From Scytalidium lignicola (taxonomy: Eukaryota; Ascomycota; Leotiomycetes), in contig NCSJ02000490.1 of NCBI GenBank assembly GCA_002812745.2, positions 1-23,382 on the forward strand: a stretch of DNA of 23,382 nt. Direction: 5' to 3'. The notes beneath the pieces were generated by a model that did not search any database, was not told the DNA's origin, and saw only the letters and a program-made list of their open reading frames with translations. Below are positions 1 through 10,452 of this stretch, in pieces. Numbering within the stretch: position 1 is the stretch's first letter; the number at the start of each line of letters is the position of its first letter. The position numbers and the translations under genes are program-made.

Positions 1-143
1 CTGCCCGTGCACCTGATCTTGCGGGCCTGACATTGCAAGCACGCCCGCACGGCTCGCCGCGGCCGCTTCGGCTTGAGGGATCGGTAACGCTCAATGTCGT
101 CCTGCTGGTACGAAGTATTGACGATGATCTTGAGATTGCACAT
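1..143 (-). CDS. Zn(II)2Cys6 transcription factor, N-terminal fragment
   Basis: Partial gene that runs off the left edge of the window. The minus strand reads 47 codons from an ATG at 143, and an in-frame TAG lies 17 codons upstream, which supports this start. Residues 24-33 are basic (KPKRPRRAVR) and are followed by ACLQCQARKIRCTG, in which C35, C38 and C45 have the CxxCx6C spacing of the first half of a fungal binuclear zinc cluster with the typical RK pair before the third Cys. The second half (three more Cys) lies outside the window. Proteins of this family bind DNA as fungal-specific nuclear regulators. The pathway cannot be inferred from this fragment. The reading frame is short, but the motif is specific to the family. 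Confidence 0.8.
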   Translation of the reverse strand, partial: MCNLKIIVNTSYQQDDIERYRSLKPKRPRRAVRACLQCQARKIRCTG

Positions 144-1008
144 GACGAAATGGACACCACAACGACCAGCCACCGACCACGAAGAGCAGTGCTAGTAATG
201 ATTTAAAGATTTGGTATCACCAGGCGCCGCGCGAGGGTTGTCTGCTTTTAATACCGCGTGTAGTGCGGGGAAAAAGCGCGTCCGGGGTAATGCGGGCAGT
301 GGCCAATGAGGGGCCCCCGCGATCCTCCCACCCAACCAATCGGATATTTCCATACATCGTGCGGATAGGGTGTACCAGCCCCACTTCAATTGCCTGTTCG
401 AGCGACCCGTGCCGCGTCACTTCCTCGCTGTAAGTTACCGTAGGCGCTTACATTTCATGGTGCATTTAATAATACTCATTTATAAAAGATATGGCTATAA
501 GTTGAATTAGTCCTCCAATTTTATCTGTATCATAATGCACAAAGGTTGCTTGCATTCCTTAGAAAATATGTTAAGCATAACTGCAAAGCAAGAGGATCCT
601 TGCCTTGGTAATATGATTTATAACTGTAATGTGATGAAGATTTGTGTGGCTTGCGTCCGGACATCTCCCTCTCATGTTAAATGCGATTTTTCAACTCGAA
701 TGTAAACTGGAGGACCAACTCAGTTACACGAAATCACGTCTTCCGGAATATATCGCTACACATCACACTCAATATATGCTTTAGAATACGGCATCATTTT
801 ATCAGAATTCTCCATTCAACTCTTATAGTCATTCCTTTTCTATTTCTCTCCCAACTCCATTCTGGGGATATTTCTACCACTCTCTACTTGCCGCTCCTCA
901 AATTAGAACTGATTCAAATGATTGGTCTTCCTACCAAGCCTTTTCAGCTGTCGTTCTCTTCCAATTTTTCCTTGATCGCCCACTTTCCTACTTTTAACTC
1001 TCCTTATA
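144..1008. other. Intergenic region; promoter side of the Zn2Cys6 gene, then AT-rich DNA
   Basis: The part from 144 to about 430 is GC-rich and lies upstream of the minus-strand Zn2Cys6 gene. It holds two CCAAT-type pentamers (gccaat near 302, accaat near 335) and the palindrome GGGGCCCC near 310. From about 440 to 1008 the sequence turns AT-rich. The last 200 bases are pyrimidine-rich on the plus strand and lead into the ATG at 1009. The open frames here are low-complexity and I do not read them as genes. Confidence 0.5.
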
Positions 1009-1846
1009 ATGGCAACAGAGAGTCCCGAAAACAAGCAGAGTATTTCAACTAACAGTCTATGGTGACTGCTTAGGGAATTTATCATTGTTAAAAACGGTAG
1101 TTATAAGCAGCCATCTACAAATGACATTGAGTCAGTTAACCTGCTTTGTGTCAACTATCTGCCTCACATCAAGGATTCTTTGAAGGGTGATCTAGATGCA
1201 TTAAGAAAGGAGCTTAAGTTCTGGCAAGCGTGGGAATCCCTAGAATACGAGGCACAAGTATCAGATAAGATTAAACGCAATCTTCTTCCAGCAGATGATT
1301 CATTTGCTTCAAAAGCAAAGGGCATAGAGTAGTATCGGGTTAAATTCGAAGACTACCTGTGGTCTAATTCTACTTGGTATGCATCTTGAACCGATCTTCT
1401 GGGACATGTCTAGGTTAACATCCGGTTTGCAATTTAGGATTGAAAGAGTAAATACTCGCATCAAGCTATATTCTGTGACTGTCAAGAAACTACAGGTACA
1501 CAGGGTAATCCTTCAGAAGTTGAAATCCCGTTACACGCCTGAAGGAACTATTTTCAAACAATTTCAAGTTGTCATCAAAGCTATCAGTCGAGACATCACA
1601 CATAATGCCAGCGAAGTCCGTCAGCCATACTTGTTCACACAAATCAATCGCAAATATGATGACCAGCAGAAGGATTTTACACCTGGTGAGCCACGTTTTG
1701 TTGTATACGACCTGATTACAAACCAACATAATAACTATCAGAGATCAAAGTCAATTGGTTCAATATCACAACAGAAGATCCCGAAGACGACTCTCATGAC
1801 TCTGTAATTATTCAGTTTGAATTTTTATCTTTATTTTTTTTACTAT
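1009..1846 (+). pseudogene. Decayed unrecognised protein-coding gene
   Basis: A CT-rich leader precedes ATG GCA ACA GAG at 1009. The first frame (MATESPENKQSISTNSLW) stops at a TGA. A GTGACT...GGTAG stretch of 39 bases could be spliced out to join it to the next block. That block (about 1094-1332) reads smoothly as YKQPSTNDIESVNLLCVNYL, continuing to SKAKGIE, and then hits TAG. The frame reads on sensibly through YRVKFEDYLWSNSTWY to a TGA. A further open stretch from 1379 ends at TAA (1805-1807), but its last part makes better protein in another frame (EIKVNWFNITTEDPEDD, to a stop near 1846). Alternating frames and premature stops suggest a broken gene. I do not recognise the family. It could also be a gene with several introns that I have placed wrongly. 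Confidence 0.35.
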
Positions 1847-3021
1847 ACACTCAGATTTAATCGAGAGCTCTGGAGTGGCTTGCTACCTGAGATTCCTAAA
1901 CACAATCTAGAAGAGGGAGAAACTCTTAGAACTTGTTCTTGAAACATGATTAACCGTTATTGTTGCATTGCTGTTGTCCTAGAATACTATTCACACAGAG
2001 ACATAATACCACCGTTAGGAAATCGTTCTCAACGTAGTATTTCGTTATGAACCACTGAATGTGCCATGTGTCATAATTTGTGGATATACATTGAGGTTCA
2101 GGGCACGTGGATAATAACCTTCTGAATAGACTTTGTTCTGGCATATGCTTGTGAAAATTTAAATTGGCACTAATGCTGTTTAGGCTCAAGGAACCAAATT
2201 CTTTCTTTCGATGCAGCAGGAGCAAATCCGGGCCGTACCGTAACTGTTTCTAAACATGCAAGCTGTGCAACATACAAGACCTATTAGACCATTGGATCGC
2301 CAAGTAGCCTACCATCCTCTGCGCGTTCTTGGAAGTTAGAATGCTTGCAGCGTGGCTGCACATATTACCGCTGAGTCTACTGTGCCCTATGCTACAGTGG
2401 GACTAGATACTAAGGGTATGACTTCAGCTGGGTGCTTTTGACTTCCATGCGACGTATAAACCACATCATATTCAACAATTCAAAAACTGAACTTTTAGGA
2501 ACCAGAAGCAGCTTATCCACCAACTTGTAAGATTCGTTGTAATATATTGATACTAGTAAGTTTCATTTAGTCTTAGTACAATCCACGGAACTCTCAGATT
2601 CACGTTCTTTGGATGGCCAACTATGATTTATTAACTGGCGAAAAGAATAATATGTACCAGTATATCCGTTTATGAAGAGTAGATTATCGTGAGTAAAGCA
2701 CTCAAGAAGTCCGAGGATAAAAAAAAGACAAATGAAGAGAAAACAAAAAAAAATNAAAAGAGAAATTTAGAGCTTAAGATTGCGAGTAACAAGTTGATCC
2801 GACTTAGTTTTAAAACAAAATGATGGGAAAACTAAGGATTTATTGAATTGAGTTATTGTATAATAAATTATTACACATATACTTTAGCTCATGTTATTAG
2901 TTCGCATGAAATCATCAGAATGGGTTGAAGTTCCCCTTTTATGTGATTCAATCAAATAAGCCGAGTAGAATTAGTAATACTATTGTCGAGTTCCATTGTG
3001 ATTGCAGTCAAGGGGTTTCAA
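1847..3021. other. AT-rich intergenic DNA without a supported gene
   Basis: Open frames in this stretch are short and none shows a domain or a plausible fungal start context. It contains poly-A runs around 2720-2760, with an N at 2755 beside one of them. I see no tRNA, no repeat unit and no clear element boundary. Confidence 0.4.
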
Positions 3022-3219
3022 ATGGAGTCCACAATTAATTAGATTGTTGCTAGTCATAACATCTATGTCTTTGGCAGAGCTTTGCCTAATCAAGTAAAAT
3101 CCGCGGCAGCAAAAATTATGAAACACTGTGATGAAATTTCTTATCCATCAAGTACTGCAAGCATTGAGGCTATATCATGGAAGTTGTCTTCCATATCCTC
3201 GGAGTATTTATTGTTGTAG
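3022..3219 (+). pseudogene. Possible remnant of a small coding region
   Basis: From ATG at 3022 one frame reads MESTIN, a TAG at 3040-3042, and then about 58 further codons with protein-like composition (for example VASHNIYVFGRALPNQ, then AAAKIMKHCDEIS) before TAG at 3217-3219. The overlapping 79-codon frame from 3128 is less protein-like (Tyr- and Cys-rich). Either this is chance or it is a decayed exon. I recognise no family, and there is no supporting neighbour. Confidence 0.18.
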
Positions 3220-5322
3220 CTATTCTGGTCGATACATGGTGTTGGAAGGATACAATATACGCAGGCACACAGTATATGTAGTACTAGGTGTATATATGGG
3301 GCCTCATCCCACTTCTGTAGAGAACCAAGTCGTCAACTCCATTTATACATTGCAACACATGGAATGAAAATAAAACTACCTTTATCATGGCTTGTATAGA
3401 AATTTAATTCACTTTACAAATAACTACGTCAGACACTGCATCTGTATTATGCAAATGCATATGTTTGCATAAATTATGGTTTGTGCACAGAAACAGTACA
3501 CTTCTAGGTAGATCATGTAAATCGAAATTTAGCCAGTGTTCAATATTTTCAATGCGCGTGTGACACTGAAGAAAAGCAAAGGATGTTACTTAATGTTAAC
3601 ATGAGATTCATCAATTCTCGAAGCCAAGCTAAACGTCGTAATCGATCAATTGGTTTGATAACTCGAGAATTAAGTACCTTACGTACAACTAAAATTATTT
3701 AAGGGCCTCAAAATCAGTCCATATAAACAAACTAGAAACTCTATTATTCCTAAAAACACTCAATTAACGCCTAGTATCCCAACGAAAAGTTTGACAATAT
3801 TTCACAAAACCACCCCATCAGATGTACTTCTCTCAGCTCATCTACCACTCCCAACATCCGACACCCTCAGAACCAAACTCAAAAAGTTATACAAGGTACA
3901 CATACATTACAACAATCCCAACACGTGCCAGCCTCTGTCAACTCAATCAAAAAAACCCGTGAGNAAAAAAAAGAGAAGAAGAAAGAAAAAAAACCAGACA
4001 CGTCTAGATCAGCCCATACACAGCGTTCCGTTGTATTAACTAGCTAGCGTGGCTAGGCCCTGTGTTCTTACAAAGGTATTCTTATCATGCACCATTCCCT
4101 CCTTTATAAACAGCCGATCCCTATGCCATTGAAAGAATTAGTCCACCAAGGCCTAGCTTCCCTTTTTACTTGTTATTATTAAAAAGGCCTTCAACTTAGA
4201 AATTAGAATAGAGGATCCAGGTCTCATTTCTAATTCCAAGGAACCAACCTACCAACCCCATCCATCCATAGGGGTAACATCCGTAGTAGGCTGTGTATCC
4301 CTTCCCCTTTCCCCCCTTCACCCTAGCTAGCTAGTGATCGTCGTATACGAACCATCATCTCCCCTCCGAGCATCCCTGCCGGAGCGAAGTTACATCTCTT
4401 GTCTCCCTTAATGTAATACCACGCTGCACGCATAAGAAGCTTGATTCTCGGTTATTATAATCCTCAAAGTAGTAATTATTCAATTGATCATTGGATCAAT
4501 GGATACCTGAGGAATACAGTAGTGGCACTTGAAATGGGGTCGATCTAGAATCGAAAAGAGGGCCAAAATAATCCTCTGAAACAATACCAATCTCAATCAC
4601 AAAGGAACAAGATAAATGTACAGTAGCAAGCATGCAAAAACAGTATGGATGGAATCACATCACTGATTAAAGTGGTCATATGGTGTAAAAATATTATCAA
4701 AAAGGGTTCGAAAATGAGAACACAAGACGAGAAAAGAATTAAAAGGTTAAAGGGGGTATCGAATTGTCAGTGGTCCTAGAATGCTAGTTCATCTCAAACA
4801 TTCCCCCCCATCCACATACACACACACACACTCACAACAAAAAAAGCCTCAAGCCAAATAAAAAAAAATGCCCAGCTCATCCAGAGATTCAAAAATCCGA
4901 AGCAGAATAGTAATTTAGCAAATCAATGCCTGTCCACCAGTCATCGGTCCAACCGACTCATAGAAAATGCGCCATTCTGACGCCCAATCCATAAACCAAG
5001 TCCAGCTTTTAGGGCAAAGACATTCTTTCGCCAGTCTCGACGATCAACGCACACCGAGAAAAAACATCACATAACAAAACCCAGGATCCACAGGAAGCGC
5101 TGGGGGGGAAGATTGCAGGGGGTTGGGAGCGATCGGAAAAGTTTCCTTTGCAATTGTCTATGTACTGGAAAAGGAACGGGGTTGCAACATTCCATGCTTT
5201 CCCTCCACAACCCAAAAATTATGACGAAATTTTTTCCACGAAGCAAGTCCATCCATCGAAACACCTAGCGATAAGTTCACGAAAGAAAAAATAAAACAAG
5301 AGAGAAATAGTGAGAATCAGAT
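3220..5322. other. Intergenic region, including the 3' flank of the Asp f 4-like gene
   Basis: No gene is supported. Features seen are a 9-bp perfect inverted repeat, AATTCTCGA near 3614 and TCGAGAATT near 3664; purine-rich poly-A tracts around 3950-4000 with an N at 3964; a (CA)n microsatellite near 4813; and AT-rich sequence with short homopolymers. The open frames near 5009-5264 on the minus strand overlap the likely 3' untranslated region of the gene that ends at 5323. Confidence 0.45.
4813..4838. repeat. (CA)n microsatellite
   Basis: An imperfect CA-dinucleotide run (about 10 units, with one T and one TC interruption) lies about 500 bases beyond the stop codon of the Asp f 4-like gene. 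It is likely to vary in length between strains. Confidence 0.75.
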
Positions 5323-6389
5323 TCAGACAGTTCCTCCCATCTTGGTCGTGAGCGTCGTGGAGCTTTGAGCGATGAAGCAGGAACCATCGCTGTTGCCAAT
5401 TGGCTGAGTGTCAGTGAGCCAGTAGTTCTCGGTCATGCTGCTAATGCATGAAGCCTCGGTGCTACTGATGGTCATGTCATAGTTGCTGCCATTGGGGTTC
5501 ATGATAGCGGAGACATCGTAGCCGGAACCGCCGCCGTTGAAGTTAGCCTCACCCCAGGTGGTAGCGAAGGCACCGGAGGCGGCAAGTTGGTCAGTTGCTT
5601 GAGCCCAGCCGACTTGCGAATTCTCATCGAAGGCAACAATTTGGGATTGGCCAGGAGCGAGCGCAAAGGTCAGGGCCGCGTTCTTAGGAGCAAGGGCAGA
5701 GCCCGAAAGGACTTGACCATCGGAACCTATCTTGTTCCAGACCACAATGGTCATGGACTCTCCAGAAGTGTTGATGAATTCGTTGGTGTATGGGTAACCT
5801 TCCCTGGAGGCGACCTTGATGATATTAGATCCATATGGAACTCCACAGTTGCCAACGTAGTTGTCGCCTGCAGATCCTGATGCAGCACTCTGACCACCAA
5901 AGGAGGTACGCGCGTTTGAGAACCCGACCAAGTCATGCCAGAGATCCGCGATGATATTGTCACTCTTGACGGCTGCCTTTGTGGCAGTTGGCAAAGCCGA
6001 AGTCAGAGCCGTAGTCGAGGTGGCAGGAGCCGCAGCCTTGCTCGTCGTGCTGGCAGAAGTTGCGGTGGTAGTAGGAGCGGCAGTAGTGGTGGTGGTGGTA
6101 GTGGTAGTCGGGGCAGCGCTAACGGCAGCGGCCTTACTGGCTTGACCGGCCGCATAAGCTGATGACCAGTTGATACCCATTTTATCCCAGTCGAGCGCAT
6201 CCCAGTCGACGCTGTACCCAGGGCCATTAGCAATGGTGCTCGTCGCATTGTGAGCCTCATGGAAACAACTTACTCTTTCTTCTCATGGATAGCACGGTGG
6301 AGATGTGCGTGAGTTGGGGTAGCGAGGACCTCGCCCAAGTTCAGGGCAACGACCATGGCCGCAGCGGCAGTAGCAGTTGAGTAACGCAT
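5323..6389 (-). CDS. Asp f 4-like secreted protein
   Basis: Two exons: 6274-6389 and 5323-6211, with a 62-base intron (GTAAGT donor, GCTAAT branch-like site, TACAG acceptor). The joined frame gives 334 residues. Residues 1-23 (MRYSTATAAAAMVVALNLGE, then VLA) look like a secretory signal peptide. A short DWDALDWDKMGINW segment follows, then a Thr/Ala-rich low-complexity linker at about 73-111 that is probably O-glycosylated. The C-terminal domain carries WHDLVGFSN, FGGQSAASGSAGDNYVGN (about 143-160) and PYGSN, then Cys-containing segments CISSMTENYW and GSCFIAQ. This order matches my knowledge of the fungal allergen Asp f 4 family, secreted or cell-wall-associated proteins of unclear biochemical role. 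The gene is complete and has no N inside the coding sequence. It stands alone, 4 kb from ATG14. Confidence 0.85.
6020..6115 (-). repeat. Thr-codon-rich low-complexity tract in the Asp f 4-like gene
   Basis: ACC/ACT-type triplets, including an uninterrupted run of nine Thr codons, encode the Thr-rich linker between the N-terminal segment and the conserved C-terminal domain. Triplet slippage could change linker length without shifting the frame. Confidence 0.7.
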
Positions 6390-7640
6390 TTTTATTTTCT
6401 CACTGGAGAAGGAAGTGGTGCGAAACCGTGGTAGAAATCGATGAATAGAGTTGGCGAGTGGTCGCGAATATGAAATCTATCGGGTGATGTTCGTTTGGTT
6501 GCTTGTTTTGGGAGGGACGGCCGTGTGTTTTGTTTAAGAGAGCGACGCGAGCGGTGTATTGCTCAAAGTTTCACAGATCGAATGCTGAAAGGAGTGTGTA
6601 TGTGAAGTGAAGGAATGGGACGACCGAGCCACCTCTTGTGAGATTTTGTAATGAAGGAAGAAGAGGATTCGAAACAAGCGAAAGGGGATNGGGGGATGAC
6701 TGGGGTCTTCTAATATAGGACGGATTTGGCTTGGGGCGACGGCGGCGAGCAGGAGTCGTCGTCCTTTGTGGGAGTGTGTGTGTTGGGGGTGTGTGGTTGC
6801 CACTAACCGGGGGGGTGTGTTTGCTGCTAACGCGGGCTAGTGCGTGTTTAGGACGAACCCATTGCAGACCAATGTCAGGGAGCCCTAAGTGGAGTCTTTG
6901 CTGGCACCACACCGGGGGCNGTGTTCATGGGGCCAGAACCCTCGACGTCCACTCGACGGGCTCGACTGGGTTGTGGGCCGAAATGGGAGAGCAGCGAGCA
7001 GCGCCGGAATAGGGCATGAAAAGGCCCAGTCCTGCCGGTTCTACCAGTCCTGCCTCGGGTGGAATTGTGATGGGCACGTCAAATTGGCGGGTCAGGCACT
7101 CCCACGTCGCAGCGCTGGGTAGGGCCTGCTCAGGAACGCCCGTGGACGCGTTCCTGGCAGCCAAACGTGCCAAGTCAGCTTCGTCGTCAGGCCCCGCCGC
7201 ATCGCCATTGGTCCATCGCCCGCTCCACCTCCTGCTGGTTTCTGGCAAGCACCGCAAGGGTTTTGCTGGTCCTCCCCCCGGCTAGATCCACACCGGTGCC
7301 AAGGAGGGCCAGAACCACACAGCGATCGCTACGTTGCAAAGATCCCTCACCTCTCACCAGCATTATGTAATTGACCGCTCGATTGCCGTGGGCGGAAGCT
7401 TCCCAAAAGTCTCCGAAAGTTCCTCGAGGCTGCAGAAGAACTATCAGGTACTTCATGCATGATGACAACCGCGTTGGGCCGCCTTGGACAGTACAGCACA
7501 GTACAGAACAAACTCATCTTTCACCAAAAGACAAGTCCATCCGAGTCGGCCATGATTTGTTGCCGGACTGGAACCTCCGACTGGAACCTCCGACCGGGTG
7601 TTTGAAACGCCTTAGGGCAGGGTTGAGATGAACACGAGGA
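6390..7640. other. Promoter side of the Asp f 4-like gene and GC-rich intergenic DNA
   Basis: The DNA upstream of the minus-strand start at 6389 has the purine-rich plus strand (CT-rich on the coding strand) expected of a fungal leader or promoter. From about 6720 to 7640 GC content rises, and overlapping open frames appear on both strands with no domain, no consistent codon preference and N characters at 6690 and 6920. I read these as chance open frames in GC-rich DNA. A short tandem variant of ACAGTACAGCACAGTACAGA sits at 7488-7510. Confidence 0.45.
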
Positions 7641-10452
7641 GCTCTGACGATGGTGTACTGGTTACTCGTGTGCACCTTATTGTACTGTAATTACTGAGAA
7701 TACGGTACCATAGTGCCAAAATACTTATGGACCTACAGTACCACCAACCAATTGGTTCGTTAAATCAGATTTGGAGACGGATATATCGTCCACCCTAAGG
7801 TGCAAGACCAGAAACCTATTAGTTATTCATATTGGCGGGCGGCAAAGGTCGAGAAAGTGTTGACCCTGCGCGCTTGCAAGTTGATACATGTACAGTACCA
7901 ACAAATCATAGCCGCAAGCAAAGAGCGTTACCCGACTGTTGGGAACACAGGGCTGATTGATGGGTGTCTGGAATGCCAACCCAAGGCATTGTGGAAATCC
8001 TGTCTGTCTGCTTTCTATTATGGTCTGTACCCGATAGGAAATGCTGTAGAAGACAGTAAATGGATACTTTTAGTACCACCACACTTCTGTGCAAGGCGAC
8101 GCATGAACAGGGAAAGATCCGAATAGAGCACAAATATAATTACCAGGTTTTCTCTAAAAACTGCCTCTTCTAAGAATGCCAGTATCACCATCATCAGGAA
8201 TACCTTTGCTGGGATTGTTTTCTTGTTATCGTAAAAGATCCGACGAATTGTGCCCATAAAAAGGTACAGGACATCACGTAATCCGCAGAACGATAGGATT
8301 TGCTGATGCATGCTCACGAAAATATCTCACCACATCCCCTCCTCCTAATACTTGGAAGCAGTGAGAGGAACCTGCTCAGTCCCGCAAAAATTCATGCTTT
8401 GTTGCTTGCCGTCTGGAGAAAGATTGTTGGTTGTGATCGGAACCCCGCCCGCCTTCCCCTCCCTTCCTCCCTCCCAGCGGCACAAAGGAAAATTATTCCC
8501 TCATGGCGGTTCCTACATTAGCGCCCCCTCCACCTGCAACCACTTTACAAATGCATTGGAAGAGACTGCCGAGACAATGCGAAACTCAAAACAAATTCAA
8601 GAACTCTGGTGACGACAATCAATAATGGATACCATTTCTTTGACTAGCTCAATGGGTCCTTGTGATTATGCATGATTGGATAAAATTGTGCAGCAGTGTG
8701 AAGACTCTTGCAGACACGGCACAAAACCGGCTGAATTTTTCATGCGCATCAGACTGCCCTTTTGGACCTATTGGTGGATGCAACTTTAGTTGCGTTGAAC
8801 AATTGGTTTTTGGTGATGATTTTTGCCTCTTTGAGTGGAGAGGGTGGAAGAACTTTTCTTAGTACAGTACAGTACAGGACGTCGAGACGGTGTGACTGAC
8901 TTCAGTGGTTTTCCAACTGCAATGTCTGGTTCCGAACAAACCACTAGAATCCTGCTAGAAGGATTTGTACCATCTAGATTCCTTTAACTCAGGAACATCT
9001 CGGTAAGCAATAATGGTGCCTCCAGGTACAAATCCAATCACCTGCTTTGAAGATAGTAGATAAGGGATTGCAGAGTTTGACAGGTTCGCCACCGACATCT
9101 CCAAGGCATGCCGACTTGATACCGAAGGACTACCGACGGACTCTCTTGCTAAAGATCTCTCTCGCGTGCAAATCCAAAGAAGGTAATACACGGATGAGAG
9201 AACAAAGCAACAGACCAAACCGGTTTGCAGCTGTCTTCTCGACTCAAAGCCTGGTTGTGCGCCGAGGATAACTACCCGTTCTTTCAGTCTCGATCATCAA
9301 AGGCTAAGGAGGAAGACAACGAGATAGAAGGAACCAACCAGCCTCACAAAAGGCGCATGAAAGAAACTTGATATTCCCGAGGCAGAATCCGGAAAAGAAA
9401 GATGCCCTATCGCTTTGACTTTCTCGACAAAGAATAACAGCCATAGCAGCCACCATCAAATCGGATCTTCCATGGTATTTGCCGGCACTCTTTGGGAAAA
9501 TACGCCGCAGCAGGAGAGACGGCAAACTCATGAGCAACAAAGCCTGGCACGCCTGGCCAACAGTACATCGACACATCGCGCAGAAGCATGCCCTAGGGCT
9601 CATCCACGCCATCTTTCGAGTGACTAGTACCTGACCACGTGCTGACCTACTGACATGCCTGAATCGCTGAAAGAAAATCGGCGGTGATGTGTGCTGGGAT
9701 GCGATTCCCGGCATGATTGCTCCACTAGTTCATTAGATATCCGTACCCATTACAAGACTGCGTGGCCTGGATCTTTTTTCCCTTTCTTTTCTTTTTCTTT
9801 GTTCCATTTTTCTTACGTAGAGACCTTACACTTATCACTGTACAAAGCCCAGGCATCGTCGAGTACAGTACATCGGCACTTTCTGCCTTGCTTATTCACA
9901 CCGGAAAACTCGTGTCAGTCTTCGCTTCTGAGAAGGTCTCTTCCCTGCCTTTTTTTCCTCGAGAGATCTTCGACCTCTTCCTCTGTTGGGATATGAGGAC
10001 GTGGGACACTCATGTGACCGTGACTAGGTCAAATGGTTTGTGGATATTAGGATCACTTGTATCATTGCCATAGTACCATAACCATACCATAAACCTTAAT
10101 TCAACCACAAAATATAAAACCACCAGGGGATTTGATTTAGAGTTTGCGTTTACTTACGAAGTAATTCTAAGGCTTTTCTAATCAAAAGTTACATATTTAT
10201 GAATCTTTCCTCGGGAATTATCCTCGAGTACTAAAGGTACTGTAAATCCCTAATATATAAAATAAGGCCCCATCTAGACTCCCAACGACAAAAAGACTGA
10301 TTTCCATCTCTCTCTCTTTCTCTCGTATATCAAGATTGCTCTATAGTAACATTTCTTTCTTTTCTTTCTTCCACCTAATCCGTTGACTACCGTAACGCAT
10401 GCCGATTTAAGAACAGGTGGGTTAATTTATGAAGTTAACAAAAATATATATA
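7641..10452. other. Intergenic region with repeated GTACAGTAC-type motifs
   Basis: No gene is supported. The longest open frame (9304-9714, minus, 136 codons) has no recognisable domain and is Cys/Ser/Arg-rich, as chance frames often are. TACAGTA or its complement recurs at 7681, 7733, 7889, 8861-8878, 9861 and 10236. An extended GTACAGTACAGTACAGG run lies at about 8862-8878. A CT-rich tract lies at 10308-10375. An (AT)n stretch at 10444-10452 directly follows the ATG14 stop codon. The region could hold long 5' or 3' untranslated regions or non-coding transcripts, which sequence alone cannot show. Confidence 0.4.

Noticed and set aside
3614..3672. 9-bp inverted repeat AATTCTCGA/TCGAGAATT as a small MITE
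   Set aside because: The arms are short, no target-site duplication is visible and there is no second copy in the window.
4695..4720. GGTTCGAAA, like a tRNA T-loop
   Set aside because: No acceptor, D or anticodon stem can be folded around it, and there is no upstream A box at the right distance. No tRNA was found elsewhere in the window either.
5587..6260. Open frames on the plus strand and in alternative minus frames over the Asp f 4-like gene
   Set aside because: They are shadows of the real coding frame and consist of Arg/Gly/Ser or Pro/Leu low-complexity sequence caused by the Thr-codon repeat.
6571..7468. Several overlapping open frames of 77-113 codons on both strands
   Set aside because: They overlap each other heavily in all frames, contain Ns and repeats of simple composition, and lack domains. 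High GC explains the lack of stops.
9304..9714. 136-codon minus-strand open frame in the intergenic region
   Set aside because: No domain, signal or membrane topology that makes sense, unusual Cys/Ser/Arg content, and overlapping open frames on the other strand. It fits chance in moderately GC-rich DNA.
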